From an uncultured Subdoligranulum sp. (GTDB lineage: Bacteria > Bacillota > Clostridia > Oscillospirales > Ruminococcaceae): a stretch of DNA of 64,000 nucleotides. Where the stretch lies: contig NZ_OZ007030.1 of assembly GCF_963931595.1 (NCBI RefSeq), forward strand, positions 1 through 64,000, given 5' to 3'. Positions 33,727 through 42,050 of this stretch are shown here, one piece after another (within the stretch, counting starts at the first letter, position 1; every line of letters begins with the position of its first letter). A program made the translations under genes and the position numbers. The notes beneath the pieces were generated by a model. The model was not told the DNA's origin. It saw nothing but the letters and a program-made list of their open reading frames with translations, and ran no database searches.

Positions 33727-34254
33727 TCACAGCAGGGAATGACCCTTTTCACACAGCTGGTCGATCTCGTTGTACTTGGCGTCAATAAAGGGCTGCAGCT
33801 TGCGTCGCTGCCGCCGGAATACCCGGCGGTAGACCGGCAGGGCCAGCAGCCACCCCGCAAAACCCGGAACGGCCAGAAGAATCATGGCGAGATACCGGGG
33901 CGGCTCGCCGGTGACCGCAAAGACCGACCCGGCCATGAAGGCCGTGCCCAGAAGTGCTGTGCCCAGCGCCCAGACGGTGGCCGTCTGCCCGGGGGCGCGC
34001 TTCATCTGGTGGATCTCCTCCATGCAGGATTCAAAATTCCGCTGCAGACGGGTCAGCTCCATCTTGTTGATGATCTTCCGGTTGCGCTTGAGATGCAAGG
34101 TCACCGTGCCCCGGCCGGGGTCGGCAGGGCTGGGATTTTCCGGCAGCCAGCCGAAGTTTTCGTAGGCGTCCCGGCAGAGGGAAAGGTCTTTGGCGGCCAC
34201 CTGGATTTCCTTGTATTCATACCCGACATAGGGGTTTTCAGGCTGGGAATTCAT
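33727..34254 (-). CDS. hypothetical protein with two membrane helices, third gene of the two-component operon
   Basis: 175 residues: a soluble N-terminal part (about 1-90, with LKRNRKIINKMELTRLQRN, quoted as KRNRKIINKMELTR), two adjacent membrane helices (about 92-110 and 118-138) and a basic cytoplasmic tail (RRVFRRQRRKLQPF). Family unknown. The start ATG (34252-34254, minus) overlaps the kinase stop in ATGA, so it is translated with the histidine kinase. It may be an accessory or target of the two-component system. Confidence 0.7.
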   Translation of the reverse strand: MNSQPENPYVGYEYKEIQVAAKDLSLCRDAYENFGWLPENPSPADPGRGTVTLHLKRNRKIINKMELTRLQRNFESCMEEIHQMKRAPGQTATVWALGTALLGTAFMAGSVFAVTGEPPRYLAMILLAVPGFAGWLLALPVYRRVFRRQRRKLQPFIDAKYNEIDQLCEKGHSLL

Positions 34255-35342
34255 ACTGGCTGCGCCTCCCGGGGAAGGGATCGGGGAATCTTCACCGTGA
34301 ACCTGCTGCCCCGACCGGGGGTGCTGGTCACCGCGATGGTGCCGTCCGACAGTTCCAGAATGCGCCGCACCAGCGCCAGACCCAGGCCGTTGCCCTCGGT
34401 GGCGTGGGAGGTATCCCCCTGGTAGAATTTGTCAAAGATTTTCTGCATCGTGGCCTCGTCCATGCCGCAGCCCGTGTCGGCCACCGTGACGGTGATCTCC
34501 CGGTCGTCGGAGGTCTGGGTCAGCGTGACCCGTCCCCCCTCCGGCGTGAATTTCAGGGCGTTGGACAAAAGATTGGTCCACACCAGTTCCAGCAGCCCTT
34601 CGTCGGCACAGAGCAGCGCCCGGTCCTCCAGGTCCGCCTCAAAATCGATCTGCTTTTTCTCCCAGACGTTTTCAAACTGCAGGGCACAGTTGCAGAGCTG
34701 GCTGCAGACATCGTACTCCCGGGGCAGCGGCTGGATCACCTGCTTCTCCAGCTTGTTCAGCTTGAGCATGTTGGTGATCAGGCTGGACAGCCGCCGGGTG
34801 GCCTGCAGGATGGTGTCGAGGCACTCCTGCCGCTGGGCTTCGGTCAGCTGCTTTTTCTGCAACAACTCGGCGTTATTCTGGATCACCGCCAGTGGGGTCT
34901 TGATCTCGTGGGAGACGTTGGAGAAAAAGTCGGTTTTCAGCGTTTCGATGCTGCCCAGCTCCTCCACCATCTTGTTGAAATCCATGAAGAGAACATCCAG
35001 GTGGGTGGTCTTGTCCAGGGGGTGCAGGGGCGGCAGATACACCGAAAAATCCCCGGCGGCCACTTTCCGGGCCGCTTCGGAAAATTCCTCGATGGGCTTC
35101 TGGTAATGCCGGCGGATGGTCAGCCCGGTGAGCAGGGTGAGGCAGACCGCCGCCGCCACCCAGAACACCAGCACCGCCAGGACGTTCCGGGCGGGCAGGC
35201 TCTTGTAGTCGATGGCCTGGCCGATCATCACCATCTGCAAAGTGGTGAGCAGGGCGAACAGCAGAAAAAACAGCACAAAGGTGGAAAGGGGAAAGAGCCC
35301 TTTTTTCACCCGCTGGTCGGAAAATTTGCCGTTGGTTTTCAT
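34251..35342 (-). CDS. membrane-bound sensor histidine kinase
   Basis: 363 residues: two membrane helices (about 18-38 and 55-78) with a very short extracytoplasmic loop, a HAMP-like linker (RRHYQKPIEEFSEAARKVAAGDF, quoted as YQKPIEEFSEAARKVAAGDF), HisKA with the phospho-acceptor His in FSNVSHEIKTPL (about residue 145), and HATPase_c with N box (WTNLLSNALKFTP), G1 (VADTGCGMDE), F box (FDKFYQGD) and G2 (GNGLGLALVR). The small sensor loop suggests an intramembrane-sensing kinase for envelope stress. Its ATG overlaps the stop of the response regulator (ATGA), giving a coupled regulator-kinase-membrane protein operon. Confidence 0.93.
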   Translation of the reverse strand: MKTNGKFSDQRVKKGLFPLSTFVLFFLLFALLTTLQMVMIGQAIDYKSLPARNVLAVLVFWVAAAVCLTLLTGLTIRRHYQKPIEEFSEAARKVAAGDFSVYLPPLHPLDKTTHLDVLFMDFNKMVEELGSIETLKTDFFSNVSHEIKTPLAVIQNNAELLQKKQLTEAQRQECLDTILQATRRLSSLITNMLKLNKLEKQVIQPLPREYDVCSQLCNCALQFENVWEKKQIDFEADLEDRALLCADEGLLELVWTNLLSNALKFTPEGGRVTLTQTSDDREITVTVADTGCGMDEATMQKIFDKFYQGDTSHATEGNGLGLALVRRILELSDGTIAVTSTPGRGSRFTVKIPRSLPREAQPV

Positions 35343-36010
35343 GCCAGCACCGCCTTGTACCCCAGCCCGCGCACCGTTTTGATGGCGAAACCGTCGCAGC
35401 CGGAAAACTTGTCCCGCAGCTTGGTGATGTAGACATCCACCGCCCGCAAACTGGTCTCGGAGTCCACATCCCAGAATTCGTCCATCAGCTGCGCCCGGGA
35501 AAAGGTCTTGTTGGGGTAGGACAGCAGCTTGTAAAGGATGTTGAACTCCCGGGTGGTCACCGGGATCTCCTGCCCCGCCACCGTGGCCGTGACGGCGTCG
35601 GCGTCCAGGGTCAGGTTGCCCACCGTGAGTTTGCGCTCCATCTCGATGTGGGCGCGGCGCAGCAGCGCCCGGATGCGCAGAATCAGCTCGTCCAGCTCGA
35701 TGGGCTTGACCATGTAGTCGTCGATGCCCAGCCGGAACCCCCGCTGCTTGGCGGGCAGATCGTCCCGGGCCGACATGAACAGGATGGGAATGGCCTTGTT
35801 TACCCGCCGCACCGTCTCCGCAAACTCAAAACCGTCCACCTCCGGCATCATGATGTCCGATACGATGAGATCATACAGATGGTTGTACAGCTCGTCGTAG
35901 GCCGCCCGGGCCGACAGGCAGCCTGTGGCGGAAAAACCGCTGTCGTTCAGATAGGTGCACACCGCCCGGTTCAGCCTGGCGTCGTCCTCCACCACCAGAA
36001 TGTGGACCAT
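35339..36010 (-). CDS. OmpR/PhoB-family response regulator
   Basis: 223 residues: receiver domain (about 1-118) with the acidic pair VVEDD, phospho-acceptor Asp in DLIVSDIMMPEVDG (about residue 52), Thr/Ser in LFMSARDD and Lys in DDYMVKPIEL. A winged-helix Trans_reg_C domain (about 128-222) follows, with LTTREFNILYKLL-like sequence (here VTTREFNILYKLL) and RAVDVYITKLRDK. Start ATG (complement of 36008-36010) with GGGGAGGAAT. It is the first gene of the two-component operon, 28 bases from the predicted transcription start. Confidence 0.95.
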   Translation of the reverse strand: MVHILVVEDDARLNRAVCTYLNDSGFSATGCLSARAAYDELYNHLYDLIVSDIMMPEVDGFEFAETVRRVNKAIPILFMSARDDLPAKQRGFRLGIDDYMVKPIELDELILRIRALLRRAHIEMERKLTVGNLTLDADAVTATVAGQEIPVTTREFNILYKLLSYPNKTFSRAQLMDEFWDVDSETSLRAVDVYITKLRDKFSGCDGFAIKTVRGLGYKAVLA

Positions 36011-36044
36011 ACAGATTCCTCCCCGCTGGTTTTCATATGGGATC

Positions 36045-36074
36045 ATTATATACCCTGCCTTTTCCCGGACGCAA
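36045..36074 (-). promoter_or_regulatory. promoter of the two-component operon
   Basis: On the minus strand TTGCGT (complement of 36069-36074), an 18-base spacer and TATAAT (complement of 36045-36050). Confidence 0.7.
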
Positions 36075-36575
36075 TCCGGGACAGTCCCAAAATACAAAGA
36101 CAATTGTAGCGGGGATTTGTTTCGGTCGGGTTTGCGGATTGTTTGAGAATTGTTAATGGGCGGGGAAAAGGGGCTGCGGCGGCGGAAACCGCCGCAGAGG
36201 GAACCCTTCCATATTTTTTTTCTGATCGGCCGCTTGCAACGCACAGGCGGACATGCCGTGCAGAACGCCGCCCTTTTTGCCCCCGCCCGGCTCCCATCAG
36301 GGCGTTCCCGGAATCCCGCGGCCGCGGCAAGGTAAACTTTTTATTATACCAGATTCTGCGGCGGATTGCCAACGGATTGACAAAACAGGCAGGATTTCCT
36401 GCAAAACTGACAGGAAGGCGCGGCAGCCGGCCGTTCCGCGGCAGAACCGCCCCCCGCGCCGCGGGGCGGACAGGAAAACGGAACGCCCTTTTGCAGGGCA
36501 GACGGGGCAGCTGCCGGAAACCCGCCGCAGCCGACGGACGGCGGTTTTCCGGCGGCGGAGTTGCGCCATTTTGGA
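36075..36575. other. GC-rich intergenic region between divergent operons
   Basis: No gene seen. It contains a perfect hairpin CTGCGGCGG/CCGCCGCAG (36174-36182 with 36189-36197) and several GC-rich imperfect repeats. Frames are open only because of the base composition. Confidence 0.45.
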
Positions 36576-36604
36576 TTGACACAATGTGACCAAGAATATA
36601 TAAT
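36576..36604 (+). promoter_or_regulatory. consensus promoter of the Tad/phospho-signalling locus
   Basis: TTGACA (36576-36581), a 17-base spacer and TATAAT (36599-36604): a perfect sigma-A promoter, 85 bases before the first gene. All following genes up to 58614 are on the same strand with short gaps. Confidence 0.9.
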
Positions 36605-36689
36605 TTCCTTATATACTTCAAATTTTCACCATCCTGTCAACCGGAAACGTGGAAGCCGCTTATGCTTGGCAAAGATATGAGGAACCGTT

Positions 36690-37793
36690 ATGATTGTTTG
36701 TCTGGGCTTTTTGGATCAGGACGAGAGATATCTGGATAAAATCGCTGCCTATATTTCAGCGCATCCGGACGACACCATGCGTCTGGAACTCTGCCTGTTT
36801 ACCAGCGTGGAAGATTGCAATGCCTATCTGGCGACCAATGCGCGGATGGACATTCTTCTGGCCACACCGGAAATGCTTCCCGATCCCTCCGTGCTGGTGC
36901 GTCAGCCGATCCTTGCCTATCTGAGCGACGACAAAACCATGACCGCATGGGCCGATCATCCGGCCATCTGCAAGTACCAGAAGGCATCGCTGCTTCTGCG
37001 CTCTGTCCAGGGACTGGCGGCGAACATCCGCAATGCCGGTGGCAGCTACACGCTGGGCGGCAGCGGTACGGCCCTGCTCTTCATGGGCGCCTGCGGCGGC
37101 GTGGGATGCTCCACGGCGGCCATGGCCTGCGCCGTGCAGCAGGCCGCCCGCGGAAAAAGGGTGGTCTATTTCAGCTTGCAGCAGAATGCGATGCCCGAGC
37201 TGTTTTTCGGCGATCAGGGAAGGTCCATGTCCGATGTGCACTATGCCTACCAGGAATGGCAGCATCTTCTGCCCCAGGACAACGGCCAGGACAACATCCG
37301 CGGCCTGCAGCTGAAACTGAAGAGCTTGCTGGTTACCGATGCGCGCACAGGGGTGGACTTCTTCGCCGGCTTTACGCTGCCTGTGGATGCGATGGACTTT
37401 ACCGGCCGCGAGGCGGCGGACCTGGTCAGGGCGCTGGCGGCACAGTATGAGTGCTGCATTGTGGACGCGGACAGCCAGCTCAACGGGATGCTGACAGAGA
37501 TTCTGCCCTGTGTGCAGTGGCTGACCGTGGTGAGCGACGGCACCTCCAAGAGCAATCAGGCCATGGTGCGGCTGCTGGAATCGCTGAAGGTGCTGGGCGG
37601 GTCACAGGAAACCAACATGAACTGCGAGGTGGCGGTCCTGTACAGCCGTTTCGGAAGCCAGGCCGGCCCGGCGGAAAATGTGCCTGCCTATGTGAGGAAG
37701 CTGGGGCAGATCCCGCGGTACGGCAACGCACTGCAGAAGGATATCGTGACGGAAATTTCCAAAGGTACTTTTTTTGACGCACTGGACAAGTAA
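36690..37793 (+). CDS. tadZ: TadZ/CpaE-like pilus-assembly ATPase
   Basis: 367 residues: an N-terminal receiver-like domain (about 1-115) and a ParA/MinD-type ATPase domain. The P-loop is atypical, FMGACGGVGCSTAAMACAV (about 130-148): both lysines of the usual KGGxGKT are missing, as in TadZ proteins that localise the pilus rather than hydrolyse ATP efficiently. Later motifs CCIVDADSQLNG and GQIPRYGNALQKDIV fit the family. First gene of the locus, 12 bases before tadA. It probably places the pilus machine at a cell site. Confidence 0.85.
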   Translation: MIVCLGFLDQDERYLDKIAAYISAHPDDTMRLELCLFTSVEDCNAYLATNARMDILLATPEMLPDPSVLVRQPILAYLSDDKTMTAWADHPAICKYQKASLLLRSVQGLAANIRNAGGSYTLGGSGTALLFMGACGGVGCSTAAMACAVQQAARGKRVVYFSLQQNAMPELFFGDQGRSMSDVHYAYQEWQHLLPQDNGQDNIRGLQLKLKSLLVTDARTGVDFFAGFTLPVDAMDFTGREAADLVRALAAQYECCIVDADSQLNGMLTEILPCVQWLTVVSDGTSKSNQAMVRLLESLKVLGGSQETNMNCEVAVLYSRFGSQAGPAENVPAYVRKLGQIPRYGNALQKDIVTEISKGTFFDALDK

Positions 37794-37805
37794 AGGAAGA
37801 TTGCC

Positions 37806-39140
37806 ATGACACCGGATCGTTTGGCGGCTTTGCAGCAAGCAGTGGCGGATTCTGTCGGCCGGGAGCTGAAAGTTGCCCACATGAAAGATGAGGACCTGCG
37901 CAAGGGAATTGAGGACCTGGTGCGCAGCAAGGCCGCCGGCGAGTACATCACCCCTACCCAGCGGCTGGATATTGTGGAGCATATCTTCAGTTCGTACCGC
38001 GGCCTGGGCGGCCTGCTGGATGAAATCCTGCAGGATGAAGAGATCACCGAAGTGATGATCAACGGGTCCCAGAATATATTCGTGGAAAAAAAGGGCCGGC
38101 TGCAGCGCCTGGACCGCCATTTCCGGGACGAAAAGGAACTGCGGGATATCATTGACCGCATTGCCAAGATCGCCAAGCGGGAAATCACCGACGCGGAGCC
38201 GATTCTGGATGCGCGGCTGAAGGACGGAAGCCGCGTGAATGTTGTCTTGAACGGCATCTCCCTGGATGGCTCCACCGTCACCATCCGCAAATTCACCAAG
38301 GACCCCATGACGATGCAGATGCTCATGGATTTCGGCTCCATCACGCCGGAGGTGGACGCCTTTCTGCACAAGCTGGTCCACGCCCGGTACAACATCTTCA
38401 TTGCGGGGGGCACGGGCTCCGGCAAGACCACCTTTCTCAACGCCCTGTCCAATTATATCCCCAAGGATGAGCGCATCATCACCATCGAGGATTCGGCGGA
38501 ACTGCAGATCAAGGAAGTGCCCAACATCGTCCGGCTGGAAACCCGCAATAAGACCGCCTCGTCCGACGAAAATACCGAGATCACCATCCGCGACCTGATC
38601 CGCTCCAGCCTGCGCATGCGGCCGGACCGGATCATTGTGGGCGAGGTCCGCGGCGCCGAGGCACTGGACATGCTGCAGGCCATGAATACAGGCCATGACG
38701 GCAGCCTTTCCACCGGCCACGCGAACTCCGCGGAGGATATGATCAGCCGGCTGGAAACCATGGTGCTGCAGGGCGCCGCCAACCTGCCTTTGAAGGCGGT
38801 CCGCCAGCAAATCGTGAGTGCGGTGGACATCATCATTCATCTGTCCCGCCTGCGGGATCACAGCCGCAAGACGATGACCATCTCGGAAGTGCTGCCCGGC
38901 CTGGACGCCGAGGGCAATGTGCGGCTGAATCCCCTTTACAAGTTCTACGAGGACGAGACCTCCACCGTCAAAAAGGTCTCCGGCAGACTGATCCGCACCC
39001 ACTACCCCATGACCCAGGTGGATAAACTGCTGCGCGCCGGCTATACCCCGCGGGACATTCCTGCCCCCAACCCGGCGGAAAAGCAGTGGGAAGAGAAAGA
39101 ACATCAGCTGTTTGTTCAGGAGGAAGGTGCTGCCCGATGA
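37806..39140 (+). CDS. tadA: TadA/CpaF-type secretion ATPase
   Basis: 444 residues. The CpaF-type N-terminal domain (about 60-170, with ITEVMINGSQNIFVEKKGRLQRL, quoted as EITEVMINGSQNIFVE) is followed by the RecA-like core: Walker A GGTGSGKTTFLN (about 201-212), Asp box ITIEDSAEL, Walker B-like RPDRIIVGEVRGAEALDML, quoted as RPDRIIVGEVRGAEA, and His box MNTGHDGSLSTGHANS. This is the hexameric motor that assembles and retracts Flp pili. It overlaps the tadB start by four bases. Confidence 0.95.
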   Translation: MTPDRLAALQQAVADSVGRELKVAHMKDEDLRKGIEDLVRSKAAGEYITPTQRLDIVEHIFSSYRGLGGLLDEILQDEEITEVMINGSQNIFVEKKGRLQRLDRHFRDEKELRDIIDRIAKIAKREITDAEPILDARLKDGSRVNVVLNGISLDGSTVTIRKFTKDPMTMQMLMDFGSITPEVDAFLHKLVHARYNIFIAGGTGSGKTTFLNALSNYIPKDERIITIEDSAELQIKEVPNIVRLETRNKTASSDENTEITIRDLIRSSLRMRPDRIIVGEVRGAEALDMLQAMNTGHDGSLSTGHANSAEDMISRLETMVLQGAANLPLKAVRQQIVSAVDIIIHLSRLRDHSRKTMTISEVLPGLDAEGNVRLNPLYKFYEDETSTVKKVSGRLIRTHYPMTQVDKLLRAGYTPRDIPAPNPAEKQWEEKEHQLFVQEEGAAR

Positions 39141-40033
39141 ATAAGAAGCCGCAAAGCAAAAACAGGAACGGGAAAAAACCGGCCAAGGCCAAAAAGCACC
39201 GGGAACCCCAGTGGGTCCAGAACCCCGCGCAGGAGAGGGTGCTGAACTACCGCGTCTACCGGATGACGCCCGGTGAGACGCTGCTCTATACGGCACTGGC
39301 CTTCATCCTGGGCGGCGCGGCGGGGCTGGTGTTTTACGGCGGGCTGTTCAGCCGGGACGGAAAACCCACGGCCCTGACCCTGATTGCCAACGTGGTGGTA
39401 TTCGTGGTGGCGGGCGCCGTGGCCAGCCGCGTCTTTCTTCCCCTCCGGGAAGAACAGCTCAGGAACCGCCGGCAGCTGGCCCTGCGGTCCCAGTTCCGCA
39501 GCCTGATGGAGTCGCTGGCCACGTCCATGACGGTGGATACCGTGGAACAGTCCTTCCGCACGGCCTACCAGGACATGATCATCCAGTACGGGGACGAGGC
39601 CTACATCACAAAGGAGATGCGGGAAATCGTGGCGGCCGGCAACAACGAAATCGGGCTGGAAATCATGCTGGAGGACTTTGCAAAGCGCAGCGGATGCGAG
39701 GACATCCAGGATTTCAGCAATGTTTTCAGCGCGTCCCGGCGCCGGGGCGGAAAGATTGCCCAGATCGTCCGGCAGACGCATGACATCATCGGCGAAAAGA
39801 TGGAAATCGAGGATGAAATCACCAGCAAGATGAGCTCCAATCAGGTGGAACTCAACGTCATTACCGTGGCGCCTCTCGCCATCGTGCTGATGCTGCGGGT
39901 GACCAACCAGTCCTTCTCGGAAAACTTTGCCACCCCGTTGGGCGTGGTGGTGATGACCATCGCCCTGTGCCTGTTTTATATGGCCTACAGGATGGGACAG
40001 AAAATCGTCACCAGCGCTAAGAAAGGAGAGTGA
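39137..40033 (+). CDS. tadB: TadB-like pilus inner-membrane platform protein
   Basis: 298 residues: basic N-terminus, two membrane helices (about 60-80 and 88-106), a cytoplasmic T2SSF domain (about 130-250; FRSLMESLATSMTVDTVEQSF, quoted as SLMESLATSMTVDTVEQ; FSNVFSASRRRGGKIAQIV), and C-terminal helices. Start ATG 39137 overlaps the tadA stop. It should form the platform with TadC, on which TadA drives pilin assembly. Confidence 0.88.
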   Translation: MNKKPQSKNRNGKKPAKAKKHREPQWVQNPAQERVLNYRVYRMTPGETLLYTALAFILGGAAGLVFYGGLFSRDGKPTALTLIANVVVFVVAGAVASRVFLPLREEQLRNRRQLALRSQFRSLMESLATSMTVDTVEQSFRTAYQDMIIQYGDEAYITKEMREIVAAGNNEIGLEIMLEDFAKRSGCEDIQDFSNVFSASRRRGGKIAQIVRQTHDIIGEKMEIEDEITSKMSSNQVELNVITVAPLAIVLMLRVTNQSFSENFATPLGVVVMTIALCLFYMAYRMGQKIVTSAKKGE

Positions 40034-40038
40034 GCACC

Positions 40039-40929
40039 ATGATGATCAAAGTGATTTTCCTGGCCATCGGCACGGTCATCTCGGTGTTCTACATTCTGCT
40101 CCTCCTGCTGGGAAGCCGCTATGACAGCAAGATCGAAGGCCTGCCCCAGGAGGGGTACAGCGACAAGGAACTGTTTTCGGCGGGATACCTTTTGCAGTAC
40201 CGGGTCCCGTGGCTGAGCATGAAGTCCAAGATGGGACAGAAACTGATGGCACAGGCACAGATCCTGCACCCGGAAAATCAGGGGCGCTTCGCAGAGTACT
40301 GGGCGCGGCTGTACTGGGCGCGCACACTGTCCCTGTCCATACTGGTCATGGCCTTCGTCTTTTGTGCGGCGGCCTGGATGGAGGGCATCATGGTATACGC
40401 CACCCTGCTGGTGGGCGTGGTGGGCGTCTATGCGGTGTACAATCAGGGCGCCAACGAGATGGCCAACCAGATCAAGAAACGCAGTACGGCCTGTCTGCTG
40501 GAATTCTCCAATGTGGTGTCCAAACTGGCGCTGCTGCTGAACTGCAATGAAACCATCATCGAGGCCTGGCGCACCGTGGCGTACAGCAAGACAGGCCCCA
40601 TTTATGATCTGATGCAGGACGCTTCCGTGGATATGGACAACAACGTGCCGCTGGAAAGCGCAATCTATAATTTCGGCGTCCGGACGGCTTCGCCGGAAAT
40701 CCGCAAGTTTGCAAGCATCATCATCCAGAACGCCGCCCGGGGCGGCTCCGACATGACCGTCTTCATGCGCCAGCAGGCCCAGGAAATGGGGGCCCGGCGC
40801 CGGCAGCTGATGCTGCAGCGCGGTGACGAGGCTGCCGCCCGGCTGCTGATTCCCACAACACTGATTCTGATCGGCATCATGGCCATCATCCTGGTGGCGG
40901 CTTTGGCCAATATGAATCTGAGCCTGTGA
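40039..40929 (+). CDS. tadC: TadC-like pilus inner-membrane platform protein
   Basis: 296 residues, same T2SSF fold as TadB: an N-terminal helix (about 5-25), two helices (about 95-135), a cytoplasmic domain with LEFSNVVSKLALLLNCNETIIEAW, quoted as LEFSNVVSKLALLLNCNE, RKFASIIIQNAARGGSDMTVF, quoted as IIIQNAARGGSDMT, and a final helix. ATG 40039 is preferred over GTG 40030 because AAAGGAG at 40022-40028 fits it better. Directly follows tadB. Confidence 0.88.
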   Translation: MMIKVIFLAIGTVISVFYILLLLLGSRYDSKIEGLPQEGYSDKELFSAGYLLQYRVPWLSMKSKMGQKLMAQAQILHPENQGRFAEYWARLYWARTLSLSILVMAFVFCAAAWMEGIMVYATLLVGVVGVYAVYNQGANEMANQIKKRSTACLLEFSNVVSKLALLLNCNETIIEAWRTVAYSKTGPIYDLMQDASVDMDNNVPLESAIYNFGVRTASPEIRKFASIIIQNAARGGSDMTVFMRQQAQEMGARRRQLMLQRGDEAAARLLIPTTLILIGIMAIILVAALANMNLSL

Positions 40930-41004
40930 GGGGCTCGTATCCGTTGGTTTCCTTTGCGGTTTGCATAGAAAACAAAATGTTCGTTGTAAAGGAGGAACAT
41001 GTAA

Positions 41005-41223
41005 ATGGTACATCTCAAAGAAAAAGCAATGCTCGGGGCGATGAAGCTCCGCGCCGGCCTGATGGAGGTCAAGAAGGAAGAGTCCGGTATGGAAATCATC
41101 CAGGTTCTCATTCTGCTGGCCGTGGGTCTGGGCCTCATTGCAACCTTTATTGGTTTTGGCGACAGCATCACCGCGGCGGTCACCACGAAGGTGGAGGATT
41201 TCTTGGGCACCTTCGGCGCCTGA
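41005..41223 (+). CDS. flp: Flp/Fap-type class IVb pilin
   Basis: 72 residues. A positively charged leader ending KKEESG is followed by the processing site G28 / M29-E30 and a hydrophobic helix IIQVLILLAVGLGLIATFIG, the pattern of class IVb prepilins (Glu at +5 equivalent). The C-terminus is short (TTKVEDFLGTFGA). A strong AAAGGAGG precedes ATG 41005. This is the major pilus subunit. A double hairpin follows, which would allow higher expression of the pilin than of the genes downstream. Confidence 0.9.
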   Translation: MVHLKEKAMLGAMKLRAGLMEVKKEESGMEIIQVLILLAVGLGLIATFIGFGDSITAAVTTKVEDFLGTFGA

Positions 41224-41257
41224 GAAGCCTAAACGGACAAACGGAAAGGCACTGACG

Positions 41258-41330
41258 GCAGGGCCTGCCAGAAAAGGCAGGCCCTGCTTCCCAAGGGCTG
41301 TACGGCGGCAAACGGTACAGCCCCTGGGAA
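41258..41330 (+). terminator. two consecutive hairpins after the pilin gene (partial terminator)
   Basis: A perfect 12-bp stem GCAGGGCCTGCC/GGCAGGCCCTGC (41258-41269 with 41276-41287) is followed immediately by TTCCCAAGGGCTGTAC with its inverse (41288-41303 with 41315-41330). There is no T run, so these are likely RNA-stabilising or attenuating structures rather than a full stop. Confidence 0.65.
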
Positions 41331-41363
41331 GCGGATGTCTGCTGCAGAAAGGGGCTGCTTGTG

Positions 41364-41993
41364 ATGTACCTTTGGACGATCCTCACCGCGGTGGCCGTGG
41401 CGGGCGGGGTATGCTTTTCCCGCAGGCAATTCCTGGCCCTGCCCTGCCGGGGCCGGGGCTTCTGGCTGGAACTGGCCGGCGCCCTGGCGGCCGGCGCCCT
41501 GATCGGCTGGTTCGGCTGGCTGCGGGTGGACGGCAACCCCCTGTCCTGCCTGCGCCTGCTCCTGGCGGCCGGCGCGGTGGCCGGTGCGGCCCGCTGTGAT
41601 GTGAAAACCCGTACCATCCCCAATCTGTATCCGGCCCTTGTGCTGGCGGGCTTTGTGCTGTGCACGGCACTGGATATCCTGTGGCAGCGCGCCCAGTGGA
41701 CGGCCTTCCTGGGCGGCGCGCTGGGCGGCGCCGTGGTGTTCGGCTTTCTGCGCCTTTGCAGCCGGCTGTCCCACGGCGGGATCGGCGGCGGCGACATCAA
41801 GCTGATCGCGGCGCTGACCTGCCTGATCGGCCTGTACGGCGGCTTCAGCGTCCTGCTGTTCGCGCAGCTCAGCGCCGTGGCGTTTGTGCTTGTCCTGCTG
41901 GCGCTGCGCCGCATCACCATGAAGAGCAGCATTGCCTTCGCCCCCTTTTTTTACCTTGGATTGCTGATTACCGTCTTTCTGGGAAGTTTTTGA
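41364..41993 (+). CDS. tadV: prepilin peptidase (A24 family, TadV/CpaA type)
   Basis: 209 residues with about six to seven membrane helices. Both catalytic aspartates are present: RCDVKTRTIPN (about residue 77) and GIGGGDIKLIAAL (GxGD motif, about 145). The N-terminal methylase zinc domain of classical PilD is absent, as is normal for Tad peptidases. ATG 41364 is used, with an adjacent in-frame GTG at 41361 possible. It should cleave the Flp pilin and the two TadE-like pseudopilins at their G/ME sites. Confidence 0.9.
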   Translation: MYLWTILTAVAVAGGVCFSRRQFLALPCRGRGFWLELAGALAAGALIGWFGWLRVDGNPLSCLRLLLAAGAVAGAARCDVKTRTIPNLYPALVLAGFVLCTALDILWQRAQWTAFLGGALGGAVVFGFLRLCSRLSHGGIGGGDIKLIAALTCLIGLYGGFSVLLFAQLSAVAFVLVLLALRRITMKSSIAFAPFFYLGLLITVFLGSF

Positions 41994-42050
41994 CGGCGCC
42001 CTGCCCTTGCTTGCGGCAACTGGAAAGGCGACCATCGCGGAGGAATCGAT

